Notes under the pieces: generated by a model
What the model was told of the DNA's origin: nothing
Seen by the model: the letters and a program-made list of their open reading frames with translations, nothing else
Database searches by the model: none
In this document: positions 20,772-34,209 of the stretch, piece by piece
Numbering within the stretch: the first letter of the stretch is position 1
How the letters are laid out: each line of letters starts with the position of its first letter
From: Selaginella moellendorffii
Taxonomy: Eukaryota > Streptophyta > Lycopodiopsida > Selaginellales > Selaginellaceae
DNA length: 64,000 nt
Assembly (NCBI RefSeq): GCF_000143415.4
Contig: NW_003314338.1
Location: forward strand, 274,157-338,156
Direction: 5' to 3'
Position numbers and translations under genes: made by a program

Positions 20772-23700
20772 TTAATTATAAAGAGTTTTATTGTCCCTTG
20801 CATAGAGGGTAATTGCTTTTTCTGTTGTGAGTGTCTTAACTGTCTGGATAGTAGCTGCTACATGAAGCATAGCAAGCCCTTAAAGCTACTGGCTCAATCA
20901 GCAATAATAAAAATTATAGAGCCTTCGAAATTTCTTGGGCTGTCATTGGCTGCTGATTTCCTTTTCCCACATTGTTTTTTCTGTGTATGTCTGGGAGGAC
21001 TCAGAGATTTGTCCAGTGTCTCGGTCATTTTACTGTTGGGACGGTGCTGGGGAGACATGGATGCAGATTTGCATCAAGAGAAACTGATTAGGGGCGGAAA
21101 TTGGTGTCCCTATCTAGAAGGTGGTGGGCCATGATCGTTGAGCAGTGTGGAGAGCTACTCCAGTACAAGCAATCTGGGAGGCGAGGAATAACAATCACTT
21201 TGACAGGGTCCTGCCCGAATCTCGGCAGTGATGGCGGTTTGGTGGAGGCTGTCTTTAGCAGCTGTTCGGCTTAGATACTCCACTCTCCAGGAGCAGGGCA
21301 AGGCAATGGGAGCTTGGCAGGTCAATGACTCCCGTGTTATGGCACGGATGCGGCTGATGGCGTCTCATGGAAGTGGAGACCTCCGGACACAATTCCGAAA
21401 GCGGCACGAGGGGGAGACATGGAACTGGACGCCGTTTGGAGGCAATGGCCATGGCCCTTGCTCTTCCAGGACTCAACTTAGGCCAGCGTTAGACACTCAC
21501 TGATTCCCACAATTTTGTATTGGTCCCTAAGGGAGAATTTACATACACCTTACACTAAATGGCATATGTGTCTATTAGTTGCTATCAACACTTGTCAAAT
21601 CAATTGAAGACACCTCAGCTTATGAACTCATTTGAGGGACTGGTGGTAACTCATATTCAATACCAGATTATCAAGTCCATCCAACTTGATATCCTGATGA
21701 CAGATTCTTCTGCTATAGAATCTCAATATAAGAGCAATAAATGTACTATTCTCAAGCTTTCTTTAGGAGAACCCATCCTCAATTAGTGAGAACTCCTCAA
21801 ACTATGGTCACACAATGAAATGCATTGGAATGCTCTCCCTTCAATAGGCCTACTGTGTTGTGAGATACTTGAGGTTATCGCTAGTGAAGTTTTGAAAGGG
21901 ATAGCTCTTTCCACAATGCTAATTGGCTTTCTTCAATCTGCAATCTCCCACCTATGCCAATGAAGGCACTGATTCTATAATCTCTAAACTAAGAATAACC
22001 TAGAAAGTACAAGAATAGGACTCCAAGTTGGTATATTTAGAGATGCCATGCAAACTTAAGCAACATCCATTTCCATATGGAAAAGGACATTACAAAGGAA
22101 ATGGTTAACAGGCTGGCCATAAAGTGAAAACGCAACATTGGTCCATATGTCACTTGTATATTCTTCTTTCTCACAAAATCTGCTTTCAATGGAGAAAAAG
22201 GTATTTGGATGTTAATTCTAATCTAAAGACCACCTAAAAGATTCTAACACAGCATTTGGAGAAAATAACACCGCCTCATGTGAGATTAACACAAGATTAT
22301 GACAGAGGGAAGGGCACTATCCCTTTAGGATTACTCCTAAGGGGAGGGAAGTTGTGTTTTTCTCCCCGAACTCACTAAATTAGAATTAACAAAGCATGGA
22401 AAAAAAACATACCCTTTTAAACTTTTAATTAGGTTCAATGTTAGACTAGCAAGGAATCATGCTATGTTGGACCAGATAAAAATGAGTTTTCAAAAAATAA
22501 GTTTTCAAAAGATGTTCTATTGGGATAGGAAATGTGTGAATTTGCAAATCTATCCTAAACATGTTTACATATATATAAGCCTTTATTTACACACTTACAT
22601 CCAATTTACTAATTATCATTTCCAAGTCTCAAAGAGGAAGATCATAAAGCCTATTTTTATGATAGCAAAGAGGTTTTTTTGTCAAGAATATATATAATGT
22701 TCTTTCAAAATAAGTTTACAAAAAGTAATTTTCTGTGACACAGCAGCAAAGTCTTTATGGTTCTATGAGTTTTTCAATTCCTTCTCATGCCTCTTGCGAT
22801 CTTAGCAAAAAATACTTTCAGCCAACTCTTAGCTTTAGCACTCATCTTCATGTTTCCAATCCAAATAAAAAGTGACAAGAAAAAGAGAGGCCATATTGAT
22901 TCACTGATCAAACCTATCAAACCAAATCATTTGTTTCTCTTTAAATTCTTCTTGAAGGTTTGAATCATAGCAAGACTCAGCTCTGACCTTTGCATTCCAT
23001 CTTTTTTAAACAAAGGAGTAAACAAAATGTCCTCATACTCATTCACTGTTTGAGTGCTAACCAGAAATATGAATCTCAAGAAAGCATCTATTGGACCTTT
23101 AAGTCGTTTTCAAAGTGAAGATAGAGAATCAAAGCAAGGAAACTTGAGATTTAATGGACACCATCTTCACGTTCGGAGTCAATGAGAGCACCTTATCAAC
23201 TACCTTTTTGGATCATTATCTCATCCCTTTCTACCATAAGTCATTATCATATACATTTTCTCACTGCTTTAGCTTCTAGCTCTCCAACCTCTTTCCAGGC
23301 CACATTCTTATATCACCATAAGATGCTAGATCCTTCTCAAGATCTATCATGGATTTGATTTGAACTGTGACACAAAACAAGTGGAGCTAGGATCATTTAA
23401 TACAGACAGTGTATCAACATTAAGACTAACCTTGAACGTTTGGATTGATGTCCACCAACCACAACAATTGCATGATTCTCTGGAAAAATTGGTAAAAAGA
23501 CAAAAGAGATTGCATGTAATATAGCAGGAATAAAATGTAAAACAAAAAGAAAAATTTAGACAAAAGTTACATATCACTGTTACCATATTGCTGATGGATC
23601 ACGTCATCTCATGAGGAAAGGCTAAAAGAATCAGAAAAAGGAGCAGAAATAAAAAAGGAGAGAGATCTCCAGGAGATGGAACCAAGAGAATACTATCAAG

Positions 23701-24297
23701 TGAAGAAAAGGGAGGGAGTTGATAGCCCAGTGGTGGTAATATAAAATAAATGAATGAGAGAAAAAAAAAAGGTTTATATTTGTCTATTGAAAGGGTTGGA
23801 TCAATCCCTCTATCATAAAATTGTGCAAGCCATGTTCAAAAGCAAGAAGTGGAGGTAGAGATGTCAGATTTAGAAGAAATTGATAGAGAAATTCGTTTGG
23901 CAAATTTTTTCTTGTTAGAAAGTTTGATTGAAGGTTAGAAGACCTCCCAAATTTCTTCAAAGATGTTATATTCTATTTTCTCTCGCACAATGCTGATGGC
24001 TGTGTTGCATCCACCCTTTTCCCTTGCCTGTAGAAATAAGGACCCAAACATGATGCAGCGCACAAACATAACATGTTATTTGGTCCCTACCAAATCACAC
24101 AAGAATCTTGATCCCTCAAATTTCAGAAAAATAATTTATTCTCTATATGCTGTTTTGATAGTCTTGTGGTGCCCAGTTTGTGCACTTTGATGATGATGCT
24201 CCACGCTCCACACTCAAATTTTGCCTTTAATTAACTCATAAAAACAAGGTTTTGGGGATGGGCATGGCCAGGTGGCCTTGGAACTCTCACCGCCTCT
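20772..24297. other. Long stretch with no supported gene
   Basis: I looked for coding blocks on both strands and found only short open stretches without recognisable domains. Sequences near 21000-21500 are GC-richer than the flanks and may be an old transposon fragment. The rest is AT-rich. No element ends were identified. Confidence 0.4.
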
Positions 24298-24810
24298 GCC
24301 AAGCGTATCCAGAAGTAGCTCACAGAGATTATCACTAATCCACCAGAGAATTGTCCAAGGGGCAATAATCTCCACGAGTGGGTCTCCATAATCGTCAGTC
24401 CATCAGGTAGACTTCTTAGCTCAATTCTCATCTTTTGACGGAAATCTTATTTTTCTTGCAGGATCATCTTATCAAGGTGGTATTTATTTCCTCGACATGC
24501 AATTATCCATTGAAGCCTCCCAAGGTAATGTGGAAAGGAGGAAGAATTCAAAGAACTTATCTCTTGCCAGAAAATGTAGGTGGTGTTTAGAATGCAAATC
24601 TATCACTGCAACATTCATTCCAGCAGACAGATCTTCCTGAAAATTCTCGAGGAGCATTGGAGTCCAGCTCTTACAATCTCCAAAGTTTTTGTTTCAATTT
24701 GGGCATTGCTGGGCAAGCCAGATCCTTGTGTCGTTTTTCTTGAACTTATTTCTGTTTTTTTGTTCCTTGTATTTGATCCTTTGATGGGAAGTATCACCTG
24801 CAAATATTTG
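24298..24810 (+). pseudogene. Ubiquitin-conjugating enzyme E2 (UBE2E type) pseudogene
   Basis: E2 enzymes carry ubiquitin as a thioester on a cysteine. Exon pieces match the UBE2E/UBC class in order: AKRIQK (24298), EWVSIIVSPSG (24376-24406), after a 55-bp intron SSYQGGIYFLDMQ (24462-24500), YPLKPPK, after a second small intron FRMQIYHCNIHSS (about 24580-24618), then LEEHWSPALTISK and, after a gap, DPLMGSI. A TAG interrupts the first block at 24316. The frame slips before YPLKPPK. At the active site the expected Cys (in I-C-L-D-I-L) is Phe (IFLKIL). With introns kept, this is a decayed gene copy rather than a processed one. Confidence 0.82.
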
Positions 24811-24855
24811 TCTGAAATGCTGGTAGCACCTGAAAGTTGTGACAGAAAGGGAGCT

Positions 24856-25190
24856 TCAGGGAGATCTTTTTGAACAGGTCCAAGCGCTTTCTGTTTCAGG
24901 TTCTAGAGCAGAGCTTTTAGCTTTTTGCACCACCTCCATCGTGGCCTGGAGATTCGAGAGTTCCATGTGTGCTATCCCGGTCAAGGTGAGAAGGTTGGTG
25001 CTCAACAAATCGAGCTTCCTGGACAGCTCCATAGCCTCCTTGTAGTATTGCAGTGCTCTCTCAGGCTTCTTGTGCCATATAAGCTGTGAGCAAAGGTCCA
25101 TCTTTGTGTTCATCACCAGCTTCTCCACTCCTGGGACTCAGTCATAGGTGGTGATAGTGACCTTCAGCTCTTCTCCTTATCGAGTAGTTG
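24856..25190 (-). pseudogene. TPR-repeat protein fragment
   Basis: On the minus strand the sequence encodes a helical segment with tetratricopeptide spacing: KPERALQYYKEAMELSRKLD, followed by LTGIAHMELSNLQATMEVVQKA. TPRs are protein-binding helix pairs. An in-frame TGA at about 25140 separates it from GEELKVTITTYD upstream, and a stop closes it at 24858. Only about two repeats remain, so the parent protein cannot be named. It overlaps nothing else and abuts the tail of the E2 pseudogene in opposite orientation. Confidence 0.5.
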
Positions 25191-25557
25191 ATGTGATCAT
25201 GCCACCATCAAAAACAGCAACTTAAACTCAAGAAAGTTCCTCAAAGAAAAAACCTTGGCAAGGCACACTCGAGCTCTTGGCGAGAGCTCTCAATTATATC
25301 TTGGCAGTTGAGAGGAGGAGCACCCTAGGAGGAGTCTCGCATTCCCTAGGGCATAGCAGATGGCTCTAGCTTTGAGGAGGAGTCACCAGGGAGGCAGAGG
25401 GACCATGAGCAGCACCAAGACTTTTGTGCTTAAGAGAGTTTTGCTTGAGTTTTGTCTTGTATTATTTTTAGTCCTTAAGGGACATGGGGAATGTACATAC
25501 ATATTTATCTAGGTGAGAGCTCTCAAAGGATTGGTGGAAGCATCTAGATTAAAGTGT
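25191..25557. other. Non-coding DNA before the old LTR2 element
   Basis: No gene seen. A sequence near 25465-25500 (tagtccttaagggacatggg) loosely resembles 21520-21535, suggesting an old shared repeat. Confidence 0.3.
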
Positions 25558-26210
25558 TGTGAGACACAAATCCCTAAGCCCCAAAGTGGAGTTGAAAGGG
25601 TGCCATATGGTAGTGGTTAAAGTGGAAGTCTAAGAAGCATATAATGTTGGGATCAAAAGCTTTGACTTGGGAAATTGAGAATGAGAGTGGAACTCCAAAC
25701 AAAGTGCTTAAGGAATGAGCACAAAATAATTGGTGAATGACTCTTTAGAAAAGGGCACAAGAAGGACTAATATATGGCAAGTGTCATGACATATGAAAGT
25801 GTCAGAAATAAATCCAAAAAGGAGTCTAGGAAGGATTCCGAGAAGGAGTTTGAGATGGAGATCAAGAAAGAGTCCAAGAAAGAGTCTGAGATGGAGTTCG
25901 AGAAGGAGTCCAAAAAGGAGATGGAGTCTGAGATGGAATCCAATATGGACCTAAGATGGAGTTTGAGATAGAGTTCAAGGTAGAACCCGAAAAGGAGTAT
26001 GAGATGGACTTCAGATGGACCTGAGAGGAAGTCCAAGATAAACCTGAGATGGAGTTCGAGATGGACCCAATATGGACCCGAGATGGAGACTAGTGTGACC
26101 AAGGAAAGCTATACCCATGTGTTGGGTGATGATATAACTACTCAGGAGTGCAAGGTTAGAGTGAATACAAACAAATAAGCAGGTTAGCTTGGTGAAGTGT
26201 TAAACAAGAG
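25558..26210 (+). repeat. Truncated 5' LTR2 of the old element
   Basis: Diverged copy of the LTR2 start, with a short purine-rich array at about 25800-26095 and then the GTTAGCTTGGTGAAGTGTT block. It ends abruptly at about 26210, joined to internal sequence equivalent to 36715 in element 2. Confidence 0.7.
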
Positions 26211-27984
26211 ATAAGGCCTTGAAGTCAAGTTAGTTGGTTCATGAGAACCCTTTGCCAAAGGAATTTCAATAGAAATGGGATTGGTATAGCCTAAGCTGGA
26301 AAGTATTTAATTTGACCCAAATAATTATGGATATGTGGAAGCACTAGTAATGAGTTGTAGGACTTGACGACTATGAGGCAACTAAGCAAAATATATAGTA
26401 TAATTGATTAAATTGGTGGAAGTCAACTTCCCAAGATGTTTTATTGGGATGAGAAGGAATATAGATATATCTTTTGAGGGATAAATTACTTATGTTGCGA
26501 TATAGTAAGTCTACTCATTGTTAAAAAAGTCCATCATTGGGATACCTAAGCACTCTTAAACACCCAGGAAGTAGTGTTGGGTATCATGAGGGCATTAGAT
26601 AAAGCTCCAAGGACAGTCCCTAAAGAATAATGAATATAAGGGCTATCCAATGTCCAAAGTTGCAGAAAGCTAGAGACTGAAGAAATCCATCTATCCAAAA
26701 TTGGACAAATCCAAAAAGGATTTTGGTTAGGCTAGTGAGGGGCACACAAAGGCCCATAAGTAGCAAAGTTAATCCCAGTATGTGGGATTACAAGGTGAGT
26801 ATATTCGATTTGAGGAACCACTCCTTAGGCCATTGGGTAACTTCATCTCTAATAATATTTGATAAGGAATAATAGAATGTGTAAAGTTATTTTCCTAGCT
26901 TAGAGGAAGAATAACCAAAAAGAACGTGTAAAGCCGAAAGTCATTAAAAAGAGGATAAAATTGAACCATAGGAATGAAAGGGTATAGCCAAGGGTGGTCA
27001 TGCAAGTTGAGAGTGGAGAATCAAGTAGATGGTTAAAGATGTTGCTCTTACTAATTAAGGAGCCATAAAAAATCTAAAGTGTTATGGCAGTTGGAAAACT
27101 TGTGAAATGAGAAACCTTAGCAAGATAAGGGAAAGGATCCTTTCAAGGTTCCCAAAGACAATTCTAGGTAAGTTAGTACCTAGAAAAACAAAGGTAAATG
27201 GTTTATAGGAATATACAAAATCATAGCAAAAGTGTGGTCTTCAAGTTTGCAATGAGGCAAGGCTATCAAAGTTAGGGAATTAGTTCCTAAGTGTTCAAAG
27301 AGATGGCTTTAAATGAAAATCAAGGGTTAAAGACTTTTACACTTATGTATGAAACCATATTACATTAGTCAGGGTGTCTTGCTAAGTGAGATTGGCAAGT
27401 CAGGGGAACAAAGACCCTATTTGAAGGTGTTGCTTTCTAAAAGGGGTGGCCCATGAGGCTAAGCATGGAGGAGTCTATGCATGACACAAACTTGTTAAAT
27501 GAGAGGAGTTACCAATTCAGAGGAACTAAGTTCGTAAACTGTAATCTATAGCATGCTTTGGGTCTAAGTTGGTGCACTGGCGTGGGGAGTCATGCCAAGC
27601 ATTCTAGATGATGTTGTCCATAGATGCATATACAGAGGTTGGGTTTGAGTCCCAACCTCTAGTGCTTGGGTTTGAGTTCTAACTCACTAGAGTGTGGCGA
27701 TGGTTTAGAATATGAGGACACTCCTTTTTTGGTGGTTATAGACTCTCAGTAAAGAGATTGGCTTGAGAACACCACAAAGCGGGGAATGCTTTAAAGTCAT
27801 GATGCACGGTTAAATTGCCTAGTGTGAAAGCTCGGCATATATAACTTGAACACTTTGGTGCAAGTGGCACCAAAGACATAGTCTTATAGGCACCTATAAT
27901 GAGTTGCTAAAGGTGCAATGTTTCACCAAAGGATTGAGCTTAGTGGATGTGCAATAGAAGGTCAAGAAGGATTTTCCAGCAACA

Positions 27985-30115
27985 TTGACTGATGCTATCA
28001 CTAAGGCTCAAATCTTTTCGCCCAAACCATCGGTTAACTTGGTCAACTTTGGTCAAAAGGATGGTCTTTGGGGTGGTCAACGTGATGACCAACCCACCAA
28101 TACTTCATCTTTGGGGAAGGAAAGGCCGTTGTTTCGTTGTAGATCGAAGAGTGGAGATGGTAATGAGGCAAAAAGACATTGGTTGGACCAATGAGAGAAG
28201 GACAAGGTGGAGGGCAATTGTTTTCATTGCCACAGGGCGGGACATCAAAGCAAGGATTGTTCTAAAGGGGTCAATGAATGATAAGATGACTGTGGTGGAA
28301 ATTATAGGCAATAATGTGAGTGATAATTTTTTGAGGGTTGTATTGCTTCAAGTTAGACATTCTCTTGCATTCATGAGCTATAAGTTTGATGCCACATAGT
28401 GGAATTGGCCTACTTGAGACAAGGAGTTGTATGTTGTGATTGTTGTTGTGAAGGAATGATGACATTATCTGTATGGATTGGACTTCCATGTGGATTCAGA
28501 CCATCAATCTCTCCAATATTCAGTCGATAAAAGGATCTTCGAGGCTGCCTTGCTCATTGGCAAGAGTTCCTGCAGGAAATGTCTGTTAAGATTTGGTACA
28601 AGCATGGAGGTGACAATAAGGTGGCTAATGCATTATCCAGGTTGGTAAATTCTATCTTGTTCATGAAGCTACCCAACGATCTCTTGGATGATCTTAAGGA
28701 GTTTGCTGACTTCGACTCCTTTATCACTAATATTTGCGTGAAGGTTTTGATGAGGGACGCCTCTACAGATTTGAAGGGTGACAGGTTTGTGTCATTTCAA
28801 ATACAAGATGGAATCCTGGTGAAGGGATGTATAGTGGTTCCTTGTGTTGACAAACTCATCAAACGAATTTTGGTTGAGTGTCATGATGTTGGTGAAGAGG
28901 CATTTCTTTTGGCCTAGAATGAATTCAGATGTCAAGATGTACGTGGTTGTTTGATATGCCAAGCAGTCAAAGTAGATCATAAGAAGCTCGCTGGCCTCTA
29001 TATCCTTTACGTGTACCCGAGAATAAGTAGGATAGTATCTTGATGGACTTTATCACTGGTTTGCCCAAAACCTTTCGAGGAAATGATGCCATTTGGGTTG
29101 TTGTGGATTGTTTGACGAAGATGGATCACTTCTTCCCCATGAAAACGACAATAAAAGCTTTTGACCTTGCTCAGTTGTTTGTAGACCGGTTATTCAGTCT
29201 CTATGGTTTGCTGGGTGACATTGTGAGTGATCAAGATCCCACGTTCACATCCAAGTTTTGACAAACGGTTTTCAGAAGCTAGAGACTAAGTTGAGCATGA
29301 GTAGTGGTGAGCATCCACAATCAGATGGGTAGACAGAGTGCATGAATCAGCTACTAGAAGATATATTGAGGTCTTTTGTGGGAAACTTGAGTCGATAGGG
29401 AGTATAGGAGAAGTACTTGCCTTTACTTGAATTTGCTCACAATAGCACTCATCAATCAGCTATTGGTATGTCTCCCTTTATAGCGATGTATGGCTATGAG
29501 CCTAAGTCTCCTATGAGTTTGAATTTGGCTTTGGTTTGGGTACCTCATGCTTGTGATTTCCTGGAAGATATGCAAGACAAGCTTGAGTTGGAAAAGTTGA
29601 ACATGAGGCAAGCTTAAGAGCGAGACAAAAGATTGGCTGATGAGCATTATCATCATCAAGAGTACAAAGTTGGTGATAAGGTTTTCCTTAAGCTGTCAGA
29701 TGCACAACGGTCTCTGAAAGGACGTGGCAATGCTGAGTTGTCTCCATGGTATTGTGGACCTTGGACAATTTTACAGCATGTAGGGGATCTTGCATACACT
29801 TTGGACTTGCCAGTTAGTTCAAAGATTCATCCATCGTTCCATGTGAGCAAGCTTAAAGCATGTTTGCACTCTGGTGATGTCGTGGATCAATCCATCATCG
29901 AGGTCCCAGAGATTGATCTAGAGAAGGCTAGTCCGACCAATATTCTTGCTCAAAGATTGGTGAAAACATGCCGAAAGACAACTAGGGAGTTGTTAGTTCA
30001 GTGGAATGATTATTCCATGGACGAAGCTACATGGGAAACTGAGGATGATGTGAAGAGAGTGTTTCTGAGTTTTGGCTATAACTTGTATGAAATTCCTGAG
30101 GAAGGGGAAAATTGA
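27985..30115 (+). pseudogene. Degenerate Ty3/Gypsy gag-pol in the old LTR2 element
   Basis: A Gag nucleocapsid knuckle CFHCHRAGHQSKDC lies at 28219-28260. RNase H-like remains (about 28400-28640) end in NKVANALSR. An integrase finger region and core follow ([11 protein letters not shown] at 29040, [11 protein letters not shown] near 29230). The C-terminal part ends in a chromodomain (QWNDYSMDEATWETEDD, about 29998-30048). Protease and reverse transcriptase are missing, and stops and frameshifts are frequent. Neither intron-like insertion of element 1 is present at the matching points (the EHPQSDG block at 29312 and the GPW block at about 29757), so those are not general to Gypsy pol here. Confidence 0.8.
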
Positions 30116-30879
30116 GTTATATAGCCATATTGCTATATGATTTGAGCCATTTGTTCTATTCTCATTCTCTTGTTTCCATGACCATATTGTCATGTGAGAA
30201 AGCCATATTGCTTTCTTTATTTTGTGGCTGTTTGTCGCAACGTTGGTGTTGTTGTTTGCACATCTTTTCTCCATGGCTATATTGCCTTAGACTCCCTTCA
30301 TATGAGGTTCATTTAGCTTCTCAAGGCTGCCATATGTGGCTGGGTCATGAAGGAGGGGAGAATGACATGAACCATAGGAATATTCTAATAATATTCCATG
30401 GCCTATGGGATTTAAGGCCGTAACGCCTTAAGGGTTGGGAGGTTGGCCTAGGGTTTGCTCTCCTATTCATTTCATGATGGATGAGATGGGGACACCCAAT
30501 CTCAATTGCTATGCACCTTTGGCTAGAAGGGCTGACTTGGGCACACCACCAAGTGTGGGGGATGCTCCTAGGGTTATAATCAATAATTTAAAGGTTTGGA
30601 AGACCTAATACCTAATGGCAGACTTATTAAGATAGATCACTAAGTGATCTTGTGGCTAAATAAAGACAAGGTCCTTATTTGGTGAAGGAATAAAATTTCC
30701 TAATTCAAAGTGTTGACTTGAACTATTAATAATGGTGTGACTTGGTCAAGGTGATCAAGTGGGAAGGACATATAAGGAATGAGTTGTGCAATGCGATGGC
30801 ATACTGAGTCCAAAAAAGTAGTTTCTAGGAAAGACCCATAGGAGGGTCACAAAGTTGGATAGAGCCCATAACAGAAAAT

Positions 30880-32432
30880 TGTGAGACACAAAATCCCTAG
30901 GCCCCAAAGTGGAGCCGAAAGGGTGCCACGTGGTAGTGGCCGAAGCAAAAGCCAAACGAGCGTAACACGTTTGGACTAAAAGGCTCCGACTTGAAAGGTC
31001 GAGAGCGGGAGTGGAACTCCCAACGGAGTGCTCAAGAAACGAGCATGAAGCGGGCAATAAGCGAGGCTCCGAAAAGGGACCCAAAAGGACCAACACATCA
31101 TATGAGACGGAGTCCGAGATGGAGTCCGAGATGGTGTCTGAGATGGAGCAAGACGGAGTCCAAGATGGACTGAGACAGAGTCCAAGATGGAGTCCAAGAT
31201 GGACCGAGACGGAGTCCGAGATGGAGTCCAAGATGGACCGAGACGGAGTCCGAGATGGAGTCTGAGATGGACCGAGACGGAGTTTGAGATGGAGTCCGAG
31301 ATGGAGTCTGAGATGGAGTCCAAGATGGACTGAGACGGAGTCCGAGATGGAGTCCAAGATGGCCGAGATGGAGTCCGAGATGGACTGAGATGGAGTCCAA
31401 GAATGGAGTCCGAGATGGACCGAGACAGAGTCCGAGAATGGAGTCCAAGATGGACCGAGACGGAGTCCGAGAATGGAGTCCGAGATGGACTAAGACGGAG
31501 TCCAAGTCCGAGATGGACCCGAGATAGAATCGGAGATGGAGTATGAGAAGGACCCGAGATGGAGTCTGAGGTTGAGACTGAGACTGGGACGGAGACGGAG
31601 ACCGAGACCGGGACCGAGACCGAGACTGGGACCGAGACCGAGACCGAGACCGAGACCGGGACCTGAGCCCAAGTCCGAGTCCGATTTCAAGTCTGAGTCC
31701 AAGTCCGAGTCTGAGAGGGTGAAAGCCCAAAGCATTCGTCTCCCAGACCCTGGGGGGGTTTGGTGAGCTCCAAAAGTATAGTGAGAGGGAGGACTGTAAT
31801 GGAGCCAGTTTGGCCTAGTAAGGCCAAACCTAGTGTTGGGTGATGAACTGACCACTGGGAAGTCCAAGACTAGAGTGAATACAAACTGACAAGCGGGGTT
31901 GCTTGGTGAAGTATTCAAGAGCCAGCTCTAGTTCCCCTGGGAGATCGACTAGCCGATGCTCCCAGTCCAAGTGTGGGTGGCACTACCTACTTGGATACCA
32001 AGTGTGGCTCAACGGAACCTCGCTCTAAGCACATAGCTAGAGCACCTAAAGGCGGAAGGTGGGGAGAGTAGCCACAGGGCTCGCGTAGGCCCACGGTATT
32101 CCAAAATGTTGTCCCAGAGTCCCAAATGGGGGAAAGGAGGAGGAGCAGTCCTCTAGTGTAGTGACTAAGGATACAATCACATGGTGAGGAAGTCCCAAAG
32201 GACCATGGGACTTAGTGGTTGGGCATGTGGGCCTTGATCTAGTGGCAATGTCGGCGAACATGGCTATGGACAGAAAAGGGACTTGGTAGGAACTAACAAA
32301 GGGATATTGGGGAAGGCTATTCCCCATGTCTGTAGGCATCCTAAGGATGCTAAGGAGTGGATTTGGGTTGACCACTCGTGGACGGATGGCCCAGTCTTGG
32401 AGAGATGGGATTGTGATGCAAGTGGTATTGGA
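30880..32432 (+). repeat. 3' LTR2 of the old element
   Basis: Starts TGTGAGACACAAAATCCC; carries a long array at about 31100-31710, the GGTGAAAGCCCAAAGC and AAAAGTATAGTGAGG module, and the conserved downstream block to GATGCAAGTGGTATTGG. The last ~220 bp of a full LTR2 are missing at the junction near 32432. Confidence 0.8.
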
Positions 32433-33119
32433 ACATTAGTGCCGATCTTAGTCTCAGTCTTGGTCTCAGTCTTGGTCTCGATTCCATCTCAGTTTCCATC
32501 TCGGGTCCATCTCAGACTCCATCTTGGGTCCATCTTAGACTCCATCTCGAGTCTATCTTAGACTTTATCTTGGGTCTATCTCGGGTCCATCTCAGATTCC
32601 TTCTTGGACTCCTTCTCAGACTCCATCTTAGACTCCTTCTGAGGTCCCATCTCAGACTCATTCCAGACTCGATCTTGCCACTAGACTTTTATTCCTATCC
32701 TTTGATTGTGGCACTAAGCAACATAGGATCACCTCCATCCTTCGTCTTAGTCTTAGTCTCAGTCTTGGTCTCGGTTCCATCTTAGTCTCCATCTTGGGTC
32801 CATCTCAAACTCGATCTTGGGTCCATCTTGGACTCCATCTCAGGTCCATCTCAGACTCCATATTAGGTCCATCTCAGACTCCATCTCAGACTCCATCTCG
32901 GGTCCATCTCGGAGTCCATTTCAGAGCCATCTCAGACTCCATCTTGTACTCCATCTTGGGTCTATCTCAAACTCCATCTCAGACTCCTTCTTAGACACTC
33001 CTTCTCAAACTCCATCTCGAGTCCATCTTAGACTCCATCTTGAACTCCTTCTTAGACACTCCTTCTCAGACTCCATCTCAGGTCCATCTCGTATCTCTTT
33101 TTTAGAGACTCACTTATTG
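32433..33119 (-). repeat. Reverse-oriented GAGTCC/GAGATG array fragments
   Basis: Text such as CCATCTCAGACTCCATCT is the reverse complement of LTR2 arrays. It is split near 32676-32740 by non-array DNA. It probably derives from one or two reverse LTR copies that have lost their ends. Confidence 0.65.
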
Positions 33120-33430
33120 CTAGTGAATGCCCTTGAGGAACAATCTAGGGTGGAGGCCCAAGATCTATAAATAAGGTAGAGTAGGTCCAAGGACTTTTAT
33201 TTGAACCAAGTGTCCACAAGAAAAAAAACTTAGAAAAGGAACTAAGACAACATTTTTGTGCTTACTCTCAATGGGAAGCGGTAAAAAGATGATATCAGAA
33301 GAGGTTCTTTTTGGGATTCAACAAGTGTTAAGACTAATTTTAGGACACCATTCTAAAGGAATTGTTGGTAAGATTAAACCTTACCCAACTGATAGAACAT
33401 AAAATTGAATTGGGGGCTAACATAGTGGTC

Positions 33431-33435
33431 CATCT
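33431..33435. repeat. Target duplication of the reverse solo LTR1, left (CATCT)
   Basis: CATCT precedes the reverse LTR1 and recurs at 41378-41382 just after it. Confidence 0.8.
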
Positions 33436-34204
33436 TGTAAGCCACAAATTTTTCCTTTCCAATTTGCCAGCTTACCTCGTTTATCCGACCAACACTGCCT
33501 TGGTTTTTGCTAAGTTCCCTCACCAAGGTTCCCGCCTATTGTACCAGCTCTTACTTGGTTCTACTTGGTTTCAACTACTTACTGCATGAGCAATGGAGCA
33601 TTAGCCATCCATCCACGAATTCCCAAATCTCTCCCAATCCCCCTTCTCGGGCTAGACTGGACTTAAGGTTCAGCTACACTCCCTGTAGGCACAAGTAGCC
33701 AATCACACCAAGCCTCCAGGTTCCTAACATCCTTTGGTACAACAAGACTTGATCATGGGACCCTTTAAATCCCAAGCCTTGGGTGCAACATTTGCTTCAG
33801 GACACCGGGGCGAAACACCATGGCCTAACGGCCTGGTATGGGTACCTCTACCCCCCCACTTCCATCCCGAAGGAAAGGCCCAAGCCCCTAAGAAGGGTGA
33901 GGACCAATGAGCCACAAGGTACTCAAGTAGGGCACCACTCCACATGAGCCAGGAGCACCGCAATCAGTTTCCCTTTCGGGAGTGGGAGCTACTCTTGAGC
34001 ACTTCCTTGGGTGGCCCCTCCAGCACCACCTAAGTCCATGCTCACTCCCACCCAAGGCCCCTCGGCCCCAGTCTCAACCTCAAGTCAGTTTGGAAGCACC
34101 ACTGGAGAGTTCCTTCAAGACTGGTTCCTGGACTTCACTATCCCTATTATACTTTTGAAACCCCTTGCAACCCCCCCCCCCCCACGCATGCTTTTTGCTT
34201 TCAC

Positions 34205-34209
34205 CCCTT
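34205..34209. repeat. Element 2 target duplication, left (CCCTT)
   Basis: CCCTT directly precedes the TG of the 5' LTR and recurs at 41076-41080. Confidence 0.88.

Larger units (their letters stand above)
25558..32432 (+). mobile_element. Old LTR2-family element with degenerate pol
   Basis: A diverged LTR2 begins at 25558 (TGTGAGACACAAATCCC) and, after rearrangement, runs into internal DNA that follows the order seen in elements 2 and 3. A second LTR2 starts at 30880 and is recognisable to about 32432. Between 27850 and 30470 lies a decayed gag, integrase and chromodomain region which both younger elements lack; flanks on either side (GTGCAAGTGGCACCAA and GATGGGGACACC) match adjacent sequence in element 3. 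The 5' LTR is truncated at its 3' side near 26210 and no primer site remains. No target duplication was identified. Confidence 0.75.

Noticed and set aside
31098-31730. 210-codon minus-strand frame with Ser/Arg-rich repeats resembling an SR protein
   Set aside because: It reads the array of the old LTR2 in reverse. The SR-like look is compositional.
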